A stretch of DNA of 11,176 nt from Bdellovibrio sp. (GTDB taxonomy: Bacteria; Bdellovibrionota; Bdellovibrionia; Bdellovibrionales; Bdellovibrionaceae): positions 1-11,176 of the forward strand of contig PSRN01000250.1 in NCBI GenBank assembly GCA_003176075.1, in the 5' to 3' direction. Under the pieces are notes generated by a model. It was not told where the DNA came from. It saw nothing but the letters and a program-made list of their open reading frames with translations, and did not search any database. The translations under genes were made by a program, and so were the position numbers. This document shows, piece by piece, positions 5,529 through 11,176 of the stretch (within the stretch, counting starts at the first letter, position 1; the number at the start of each line of letters is the position of its first letter).

Positions 5529-7430
5529 ATGAGCCGTCCCCAATCTTTATCCCTTCGAATCAAGTTCTTGTTAATTTTAACGCTCCTGCCGCTGATCGTT
5601 TTGGGAGCTTATTTGGCCATCGCCATTGATGTGTTTCAGTCCGACAAATTGGCTTACGTTTTTGAGGAAACTTCATCCATTTCCAAGACCTTGGCGCTGC
5701 AAACAACGACCAACTGGACTTCGGTCTTGGCCTCAGTTCGTCCGGTTTTGCAGGACTGGGCTGAGAAGGGCTCATTCGGGAGTTTGTCGCAATTGCTGTT
5801 AACAGCAGAAAGCCCTGTCCGCTGGATCGCCGCTTGTGAGTTGGCTGAGGACGGGCAGTTGATCAAAAAAGGATTTGTCGCCCGGTCGGGGCTGGTGCCC
5901 GTGGCGGCTTCGCCGCCCACGCTGGCCAGCGAATCCGAGGCCGAGTCCATCGTGAAGAGCCCTTTCGTCACTGAAAAGGCGGTTGCCAACCGACGAACAG
6001 CGATCGTCCCGTTTGGCGATGAAAGAGTGGTGCTGCTTGAAAAGCTGGACATGCCGGCGCCGGCGAAACCGCTCGTGTTCTTGATTTTGATGGACGGCAA
6101 GGATTTGGCCGACTCCTTTCGCGCGCCCGGAAGCGCATCAAACTATTTGATCGATGAAAAAGGATTGATCATGATGGGGCCGCCGGAGTTTGAGAGGACT
6201 TATTTGACAGCGCAGATTCCCGTCAGTTTTTTGAGTGCCACACCCGTGGCGGCTCCGCCGCCCACGCCCGGCGGTCAGCGCCGCCAGTCCGGAACGGAAG
6301 AGGTGAATAATGAACACAATGAGGCTTTGTTGATCTCTTACGCCCCCGTTCAATACGGAAATCTTTTTGTTGTTTCGACCGTGCCGAAAAAAGCCGCTCT
6401 CGAAGCCGTGCAAATCTTGCTGCGAAAATCTTTGATTTTTTTCGCGCTGCTGATTTGCGCGACCCTGGTCATCAGCTTGATCGCTTCAAAGAACCTCACC
6501 AGCGCGCTGACCCAACTTTTCCAAGCCACGCAGAAAGTGGCGCAAGGAAAATTTGATATCCGCGTGAACGTGGACTCGAGCGACGAGGTGGGCAGTCTGG
6601 CGCAAAGTTTCAATAAGATGGCGGCTGAAGTCTCGCGGTTGATGATGGAGACCGCCGAAAAAGCCCGTATGGAGTCGGAGCTCCGCACGGCGCAGACGGT
6701 GCAAGAAACGCTTTTTCCCCCGGTTTCAGCCCGCATCGGAGATCTTTCAGTTTTTGGTTACTACGAGCCGGCGAGCGAGATCGGCGGGGATTGGTGGCAC
6801 TACAATTGGGTCGACGGAAAAGTTTTTTTGTGGATCGGTGATGCGACCGGCCACGGGGCGCCGGCGGCCTTGATCACCAGTGCCGCCAAGTCAGCTTCGA
6901 CGGTGATTGAGAATTTGAAGGTCGACCCGGCGACGGCGCTGGATCTGCTCAACCGGTCGATATTCGATGTGTCGCAGGGAAAAATCATGATGACCTTCTT
7001 TTTGGGTTGTTACGACCCTGTCACTCATCGATTGATTTACTCCAACGCCAGCCATGAAAGTCCCTACCTTATCCGGCGCTCCGACCAACCCCCTCGCAAG
7101 AAGGATTTGATTCCGCTCAATGACGTCAACAACCCCCGCCTCGGACAAAACCGCCAATCGCGATATAAGCAGACGACCATCAATTTACAGCCTGGCGATC
7201 GCATTTTATTTTACACGGATGGCATTCCGGATATCAAAAACCCGGCGAATGAACCCTGGGGAGAAAGGAACTTTATCAAGGCCGTGCTCGAAGCGAACAA
7301 AGATTTTCCGCCGATTGATGAAGCCGTGACCCGACTGACAGGATCGTTTGAAAAGCACCGGCAGAAAGCGATGCTTCATGATGACATCACTTTTTTTATG
7401 ATAGAGGTTCATGGTGGCGCCCAGGGTTAG
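5529..7430 (+). CDS. Membrane HAMP-SpoIIE (PP2C-type) Ser/Thr phosphatase
   Basis: The 633-residue protein should dephosphorylate a serine or threonine on a partner, typically a STAS-domain anti-sigma antagonist. In order: membrane helix 1 (about 11-33), extracytoplasmic sensor region (about 35-298), membrane helix 2 (about 299-319), HAMP domain (about 320-372, with DEVGSLAQSFNKM), a short helix ending RTAQTVQETLFPP, then a SpoIIE/PP2C domain (about 400-628). The metal-binding aspartates are visible: D421 in IGGDWW, D438 in GDATGHG, D564 in FYTDG, and D618-D619 in LHDDIT. Two palindromic repeats are translated inside the sensor region, giving PVAASPPTLAS (124-134) and PVAAPPPTPGG (239-249). 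The gene diverges from the FecR-kinase operon and is followed on the same strand by a STAS gene, its likely substrate (inference). The phosphatase assignment is firm; the sensed signal is unknown. Confidence 0.93.
   Translation: MSRPQSLSLRIKFLLILTLLPLIVLGAYLAIAIDVFQSDKLAYVFEETSSISKTLALQTTTNWTSVLASVRPVLQDWAEKGSFGSLSQLLLTAESPVRWIAACELAEDGQLIKKGFVARSGLVPVAASPPTLASESEAESIVKSPFVTEKAVANRRTAIVPFGDERVVLLEKLDMPAPAKPLVFLILMDGKDLADSFRAPGSASNYLIDEKGLIMMGPPEFERTYLTAQIPVSFLSATPVAAPPPTPGGQRRQSGTEEVNNEHNEALLISYAPVQYGNLFVVSTVPKKAALEAVQILLRKSLIFFALLICATLVISLIASKNLTSALTQLFQATQKVAQGKFDIRVNVDSSDEVGSLAQSFNKMAAEVSRLMMETAEKARMESELRTAQTVQETLFPPVSARIGDLSVFGYYEPASEIGGDWWHYNWVDGKVFLWIGDATGHGAPAALITSAAKSASTVIENLKVDPATALDLLNRSIFDVSQGKIMMTFFLGCYDPVTHRLIYSNASHESPYLIRRSDQPPRKKDLIPLNDVNNPRLGQNRQSRYKQTTINLQPGDRILFYTDGIPDIKNPANEPWGERNFIKAVLEANKDFPPIDEAVTRLTGSFEKHRQKAMLHDDITFFMIEVHGGAQG
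5898..5923 (+). repeat. Palindromic repeat copy 4 (short form), in frame in phosphatase gene
   Basis: All 26 bases are identical to copy 2 (713-738). Read in the gene's frame it gives P-V-A-A-S-P-P-T-L, residues 124-132 of the phosphatase, in the extracytoplasmic sensor region. The reading frame relative to the repeat is the same as in copy 5. Confidence 0.87.
6243..6267 (+). repeat. Palindromic repeat copy 5 (short form), in frame in phosphatase gene
   Basis: It is the same as copies 2 and 4 except for a loop T-to-C, which matches copy 8. The preceding ACA is shared with copies 2 and 8. It encodes P-V-A-A-P-P-P-T (residues 239-246), followed by a polar stretch (GGQRRQSGTEEVNNEHNE) that looks like a flexible loop before the last strand of the sensor domain. 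Confidence 0.85.
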
Positions 7431-7442
7431 TGGTTAATCTAG

Positions 7443-7463
7443 CCCGTGGCGTCTGCGGAGGTG
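7443..7463 (+). repeat. Palindromic repeat copy 6 (half of long form)
   Basis: These 21 bases match the left part of copy 3 (3180-3200) with one difference (CCCGTGGCG against CCCGAGGCG), then the similarity stops. It lies 12 bases after the stop codon of the phosphatase gene, between it and the STAS gene. It looks like a decayed or partial copy. Confidence 0.7.
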
Positions 7464-7523
7464 GGCCGAGGCCAGCAAAAGAACTTTCATTTGCTTGTCG
7501 CCATCATTGAGGTAATCTCGATT

Positions 7524-7530
7524 GGAGAGG
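7524..7530 (+). promoter_or_regulatory. Ribosome binding site deciding the STAS gene start
   Basis: GGAGAGG lies 6 bases before ATG 7537. An in-frame TTG at 7522 overlaps this site and cannot use it, so ATG 7537 is the better start. Confidence 0.75.
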
Positions 7531-7536
7531 AACGTA

Positions 7537-8004
7537 ATGGGAAAATTTGAAATCACCATCAATAAGAAGGGGAATGATTGGGCGATCAAGATGGGCGGGA
7601 CCATCGATGAGGACGTTGACTTTGGTCAGTATATGTTGACAGGGGCACAAAAAATCGACCTTCATCTCGCCGACATCAAAAGCATCAATTCCTGCGGGAT
7701 TCGTGAATGGATCAAATGGATTGGCGCCACCGCCGCCGCGGTGACCTACCATGAGTGTCCGAAAATCATCGTCGACCAAATCAATATGGTCCAAGGCTTT
7801 CTGCCAGGTCGGGCAACCGTCAACTCATTTTTTGTTCCCTTTTATTGTGAAGAGTCCAGCTCCGAAAAAAGCTATCTTTTCCGTCTGGGGCATGAATTCA
7901 ATTCCAACGGGGACCTTAAAATTCCCATCGTCAAGGACGACCAAGGTCACGTTATGGAAATGGACGTCGTCGAAGCCAAATATTTCAAGTTTTTGAAAAA
8001 GTAA
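7537..8004 (+). CDS. STAS-type signalling protein with C-terminal extension
   Basis: The 155-residue product begins with a STAS-like fold: a GTIDED strand-turn (21-26), the strand KIDLHLADIKSIN (39-51), then S52-C53-G54-I55 leading into helix REWIKWI. Aligned with SpoIIAA, S52 takes the place of the serine that is phosphorylated by an anti-sigma kinase and dephosphorylated by a SpoIIE phosphatase. The next block, YHECPKIIVDQINMVQGF (71-88), fits the later STAS strand and helix. The last 60 residues (VNSFFVPFYCEESSSEKSYLF and on) exceed a minimal STAS domain. From memory, related proteins carry paired cysteines here; only C104 remains, so zinc binding looks unlikely. It follows the phosphatase gene by 106 bases on the same strand, which suggests enzyme and substrate (inference). 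No kinase partner is seen nearby. The STAS call is good; a role in sigma-factor control is unproven. Confidence 0.78.
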   Translation: MGKFEITINKKGNDWAIKMGGTIDEDVDFGQYMLTGAQKIDLHLADIKSINSCGIREWIKWIGATAAAVTYHECPKIIVDQINMVQGFLPGRATVNSFFVPFYCEESSSEKSYLFRLGHEFNSNGDLKIPIVKDDQGHVMEMDVVEAKYFKFLKK

Positions 8005-8037
8005 TTGTTTAGAAGTCTTACGGACGGGCCGATGAGA

Positions 8038-8070
8038 GTCTGTGGAGGTGCCGAAGGCACCGACTTGGCT
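8038..8070 (+). repeat. Palindromic repeat copy 7 (long form), in 5' leader
   Basis: It contains the perfect stem GGTGCC (8047-8052), loop GAA, GGCACC (8056-8061), then CCGACTTGGCT, closely matching copy 3 (3188-3220). It ends 2 bases before the ribosome binding site of the next gene. If transcribed, the hairpin would sit just upstream of that site. Confidence 0.8.
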
Positions 8071-8072
8071 CA

Positions 8073-8078
8073 AGGAGG
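8073..8078 (+). promoter_or_regulatory. Strong ribosome binding site for a TTG start
   Basis: AGGAGG, within AAGGAGGGG (8072-8080), lies 6 bases before TTG 8085. No ATG or GTG is available before the receiver domain begins, so this site fixes the unusual start codon. The repeat hairpin at 8047-8061 lies 11 bases upstream. Confidence 0.8.
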
Positions 8079-8084
8079 GGTTCC

Positions 8085-10004
8085 TTGGCTCCTACGGTTG
8101 TCATTGTTGAGGATGATGCAACGATCGCTTCGTCGATTTCGAGTTATCTCAAGAAGTTGGGAATTGAGGTCCTCGTCACCCAGCGGACCGAAGAAGCCAG
8201 GTCCTGGCTGAAAGAACACCGGATCAAATTGATGATCGTGGACTGTCTTCTCCCCGGGGAAAGCGGCGTGGATTTCGTTCAGTCGATCCGCAAGCAGTTT
8301 CCGGCTCCGGTGATGGATGTCATTTTGATGAGCGGAATTTTTGTCGAGCCCCATTTCATGAAAGAATCCATTCGTGCCACGCAAGCCGTTGCGTTCTTGA
8401 AAAAACCTTTCGATCTTGAGGAATTGAAGACCTCCCTGGGGAGTTTCCAGCAGTTGGGGAAAGGCCCTTCGCCGCGCAAGGCTCTTTATTCGGTCTACAA
8501 CAATCCCAATATGACAGCGCGGGAATACCGGCGAGTCGTCGAGCTTTTGGAGGATTTGCATGGGTTTGACCTGCCCTTTATTTATCTTTTTCTTCAGAGC
8601 TCCAGGATTTCGGGTCATTTAAATATCATTTCACCGGACGATCGCGTTTCCGGTATTACTTTTTCCTCCGGCTTTATTGTCCACGTGGACCTTGAAGACT
8701 CAAAAACCCATCTCGGCAAACTGTTGATAGAAAGCGGTTTCATTTTGCCCGATGATCTTGAATCCGTGCTCTCCATGAAGAGCTCCAAGCGGATTGGAGA
8801 ACGCTTGATTCAGTCGCAAATGCTCAGTCCCCACGGGTTTGAAATTGTGCTCGCCAACCAAATGTCCATCCGTTTGTCGCGCACCATTCTTGATGAAACC
8901 CTGAGAGTCAATTTTGTCGCGAGCGAGGTTGAACTGACCAAGCCAAGAGTTGACGAGACGATTCTGCTGAAGTTCGTGCATGACTGGATTGCATCCAAAG
9001 TCACGGTTGACTGGCTGCGAGCTCATTTTACCCCTTGGGGAAATTCAATCCTGGTCAAGGGACCTCACTTCCGGCTGAACCACCCGGCGTTTTCCAGTCA
9101 ACTGCTGGTCAATTCACCGACCCTTATTGAGGAGGCGCTGAACACCACGTCGCTCAACGAACTTCTTGAAAAGTCGGAAATTCCCGAAGAGACCTTGCTC
9201 AAGTCAATTCATTTCTTGATTTGCGCGGGCGTGATCGTCATGCGGGAAAAGCCGCAGGAGCGGTCCTTGGCTGACCAGCAAAAGCATATCAAGAATGTGC
9301 AACAGCAATTTCATGGCAAGAACCAGCTTGAAATCTACGATTTAATGGTGCGAATGACGACAGCTTCCGAGCAGAATCCGATGCAAGTGTTCAATGAGTT
9401 CATGCTTTTATTGGGACGGCCGCCGACGGACAAGGTTCTCGCCCAAGTCTATGGCGAAATCAAAAAACAGGCGGAAAACACTTATGAAACCGTTCGGACG
9501 GGATCTCACCTCAAGTTGAAGGATGAACTCGCTAAACAGGAAATCGAAAATAAAATCAAGTCCTCGAACCTCTTTGAGCAAGCCAAGGGTCATTTGAATA
9601 AAGCAAGTTTCGGACAAGCCCTTAAGATTTTGGAGCGGGTCCATAAGCTGGACCCCAAATTCGACAAGGTCCCCATCTACTTGATCTGGGCCAAATTGGG
9701 AAATGCGGAAAACGCGCCCAATCGCGGCCAAGTCCTTAAGGAGGTGGAAGCTGACATGTTGAGCGTGGCTCCGGAAGACAAATTCGATGCGCTATTTCAC
9801 TATGTGACGGGTCTTTATCAAAAGGCCAAAGGTGATACCCAGCAGGCGCGAAAAAATTTCGAGAAGGCGGCGGCCATGGACGGAAGTTTCCTGCCGGCGC
9901 GCCGGGAAATGGCTGTTCTGGCGGCTTCAAATAAACCGAAGCAGGATATCTTCAATCAGGATCTGAAGACCCTCGTGGGGTCCCTGTTTCAGCGCAAGAA
10001 GTAA
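8085..10004 (+). CDS. Response regulator: receiver, DUF4388-like and TPR-like domains
   Basis: The 639-residue cytosolic protein starts with a complete receiver domain (1-120): acidic E9, D10 and D11, phosphoacceptor D53 in IVDCLLPGESG, S83 in LMSG, and K107 in LKKPF. Residues about 157-215 (LPFIYLFLQSSRISGHLNI and GITFSSGFIVHVD) match the DUF4388 type found next to receivers in PatA-like and myxobacterial signalling proteins. It continues with LGKLLIESG (210-218) and RIGERLIQSQ (236-245), as in GspE/MshE N-terminal helices. A helical, possibly winged-helix segment (about 345-388) and a helical spacer follow, then TPR-like helices (about 493-615). No classical DNA-binding or enzymatic output is recognised, so it probably works by protein contact. 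The start is TTG with a strong AGGAGG. It follows the STAS gene by 80 bases and overlaps the downstream convergent gene by 16 bases. The upstream CheA-like kinase may be its phosphodonor (inference). Confidence 0.88.
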   Translation: MAPTVVIVEDDATIASSISSYLKKLGIEVLVTQRTEEARSWLKEHRIKLMIVDCLLPGESGVDFVQSIRKQFPAPVMDVILMSGIFVEPHFMKESIRATQAVAFLKKPFDLEELKTSLGSFQQLGKGPSPRKALYSVYNNPNMTAREYRRVVELLEDLHGFDLPFIYLFLQSSRISGHLNIISPDDRVSGITFSSGFIVHVDLEDSKTHLGKLLIESGFILPDDLESVLSMKSSKRIGERLIQSQMLSPHGFEIVLANQMSIRLSRTILDETLRVNFVASEVELTKPRVDETILLKFVHDWIASKVTVDWLRAHFTPWGNSILVKGPHFRLNHPAFSSQLLVNSPTLIEEALNTTSLNELLEKSEIPEETLLKSIHFLICAGVIVMREKPQERSLADQQKHIKNVQQQFHGKNQLEIYDLMVRMTTASEQNPMQVFNEFMLLLGRPPTDKVLAQVYGEIKKQAENTYETVRTGSHLKLKDELAKQEIENKIKSSNLFEQAKGHLNKASFGQALKILERVHKLDPKFDKVPIYLIWAKLGNAENAPNRGQVLKEVEADMLSVAPEDKFDALFHYVTGLYQKAKGDTQQARKNFEKAAAMDGSFLPARREMAVLAASNKPKQDIFNQDLKTLVGSLFQRKK

Positions 10005-11089
10005 CTCCCCAGCGCACCAATGGCCCTCTTAATCGGACGGATGAAATATTGATATAGAGATAGTGACTCCCAGTCGACATCGTCCACCATTCCAATTTCT
10101 ATATTTTCGGGGAGCTCCGCCGGTTTATAATAAGTGCCAAAAATCTTATCGAAGTTGAAGACCGAGCCTAAATTTTTATTAAAGTGAATTGGATTTTTAC
10201 TGTGGTGGATAATGTGCATCGCCGGACTATAAAAGATATTTTCCAGTTTACCCCATGACCACCAAACATGGGAGTGTTGCAATATCATGACCCCAGCCGA
10301 AATCACTGCAAATATGGGAATCTCATAGATCAGAAAGTCGTGTGGACGCCCACTACAAAAATAATCAAACACACCCACTACGCAGGCGCCGGCGGCACCT
10401 TTGAATGCAAATGAAAATAGTTTATCAAATATGTGCGCACGATAGGTTGTAAAAAAATTGAGAGTCGTCGCGGAATGGTGGACCTTATGAAATTCCCAAA
10501 AGAATTTGACTTTGTGTGCAAGACGGTGCTGAACGTAAAATCCAAAGTCCATGGCAATCATCAACAGAAGCGAAAATGCAATGACCGTAAACGTTGTATG
10601 TGGAAGAGGGTTAAACACCTTTCCAAAACAAAAGTTCAATGCGTTTACCACTATCGGATGGAACAGTTTTGTATAAGCAATTGCGTTGATATCGAAAAAC
10701 AGGATGGCAAACACCGAATACAACAGTGCATTGGAAATAAATAGTTCCAAGTCCATTTTGAAAGATGGCGAATGAAGGATCTCCTTCGGAAGGATGTCCC
10801 ATATTATGTCGCCGCTAAAAATACTTGCCCTTTTTTGCCTGCCCTTGTGGACATAGTCCAAGCGCGCATCAAGCTGCAAAAGGACAATTTCTCCGAGGAC
10901 GTAAGCGCCCAGAATTGTCATCGCCGGCAGACTGAATAAAGTTTGCTTTAGATACCCCTCCAAATAAGATAAAATATCATTAGACAGCAAGCATAGCGGA
11001 CTGGAACCGCACGTTAAGATCTTCATATATCTACCGTATCGGATATTTATTGTATCGGACTTTAGAAAAGGTTTTTGATTTTTTTGCAT
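9989..11089 (-). CDS. Fatty acid hydroxylase / sterol desaturase family membrane protein
   Basis: Numbered from ATG 11089 (366 residues), this is an integral membrane di-iron enzyme of the family holding sterol desaturases and fatty acid hydroxylases. The histidine boxes are clear: H188-x3-H192 (HRLAH), H201-x2-HH (HKVHH), H272-x-H274 (QHSH) and H292-x2-HH (HIIHH), followed by the typical NFDKIFGTYY. Hydrophobic helices lie at about 50-72, 115-133, 165-185, 228-243 and 250-270. Such enzymes use O2 to hydroxylate or desaturate a lipid; the substrate here is unknown. The start is uncertain: ATG 11024 is an alternative, and the open frame runs upstream through repeat copy 8 to the window edge with no stop. 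The gene is visibly more AT-rich than its neighbours (17 G+C in 60 bases at 10141-10200), suggesting acquisition from elsewhere. Its 3' end overlaps the response regulator gene by 16 bases. Confidence 0.88.
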   Translation of the reverse strand: MQKNQKPFLKSDTINIRYGRYMKILTCGSSPLCLLSNDILSYLEGYLKQTLFSLPAMTILGAYVLGEIVLLQLDARLDYVHKGRQKRASIFSGDIIWDILPKEILHSPSFKMDLELFISNALLYSVFAILFFDINAIAYTKLFHPIVVNALNFCFGKVFNPLPHTTFTVIAFSLLLMIAMDFGFYVQHRLAHKVKFFWEFHKVHHSATTLNFFTTYRAHIFDKLFSFAFKGAAGACVVGVFDYFCSGRPHDFLIYEIPIFAVISAGVMILQHSHVWWSWGKLENIFYSPAMHIIHHSKNPIHFNKNLGSVFNFDKIFGTYYKPAELPENIEIGMVDDVDWESLSLYQYFIRPIKRAIGALGSYFLR

Positions 11090-11138
11090 CCGTTCTTCAA
11101 TCTTAGCTAATGAGTGTTTCAATATGGGTATTCTTGCT

Positions 11139-11164
11139 AGCGTGGGCGGCGGAGCCGCCACGGG
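11139..11164 (-). repeat. Palindromic repeat copy 8 (short form, inverted)
   Basis: On the minus strand it matches copy 5 through the stem and loop (GTGGCGGC, TCC, GCCGCCCAC), including the preceding ACA and the TCC loop. It lies 50 bases upstream of ATG 11089 of the hydroxylase gene. In that gene's frame it reads P-V-A-A-P-P-P-T-L, the same frame as copies 4 and 5, and the frame stays open to the window edge. Confidence 0.85.
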
Positions 11165-11176
11165 TGTCTGCGAAAA

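Noticed and set aside
125..8070. CRISPR-like array
   Set aside because: The repeats are spaced hundreds to thousands of bases apart, lie inside and between genes, and have no regular spacers or cas genes.
8070..8618. A 182-codon minus-strand open frame
   Set aside because: It is antisense to the receiver domain of the response regulator, whose motifs are unambiguous.

Overview
The window looks like a bacterial chromosome segment from a Gram-negative, deltaproteobacteria-like lineage. I favour Bdellovibrionota or a relative, by inference from gene content: a CheA-like PAS/HPt kinase, a HAMP-SpoIIE phosphatase, a STAS protein with an NSCGIREW motif, and a receiver protein with a DUF4388-like middle and a TPR tail. 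No rRNA, tRNA, CRISPR, transposase or phage gene was seen.

Layout. 1-154: no gene; a long imperfect hairpin and a repeat copy. 155-694 (-): dCTP deaminase, with a repeat copy on each side. 695-1161: 467 bases without a convincing gene, holding one repeat copy and a 15-bp tandem duplication. 1162-1572 (+): stand-alone CheY-like receiver. 1586-3535 (-): PAS-PAS-HPt-HATPase kinase, translationally coupled (ATGA) to the upstream gene 3532-5424 (-), a membrane-anchored FecR-domain protein with four Fn3-like modules. 5425-5528: divergent promoter region. 5529-7430 (+): membrane HAMP-SpoIIE/PP2C phosphatase. 7537-8004 (+): STAS-type protein. 8085-10004 (+): receiver/DUF4388/TPR protein with a TTG start. 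9989-11089 (-): AT-rich fatty acid hydroxylase (sterol desaturase) family gene that overlaps the previous gene tail to tail.

How the genes may work together (inference). From 1162 to 10004 the window reads as one signalling locus. A periplasmic FecR/Fn3 protein is made together with a cytosolic CheA-like kinase. Two receivers, one stand-alone and one fused to DUF4388/TPR, are possible phosphate acceptors for its HPt domain. A membrane-anchored SpoIIE phosphatase sits next to a STAS protein, the usual pairing for partner switching. No RsbW/SpoIIAB-type kinase, sigma factor, CheW or MCP is in the window.

The most unusual signal is a family of short GC-rich palindromic repeats, with eight recognisable copies in 11 kb. 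Copies lie between genes, in 5' leaders next to ribosome binding sites, and in frame inside two signalling proteins: twice in the phosphatase sensor domain and once in the kinase PAS domain. This resembles the gene-invading palindromic elements described in Rickettsia, although the sequence itself is not one I recognise.
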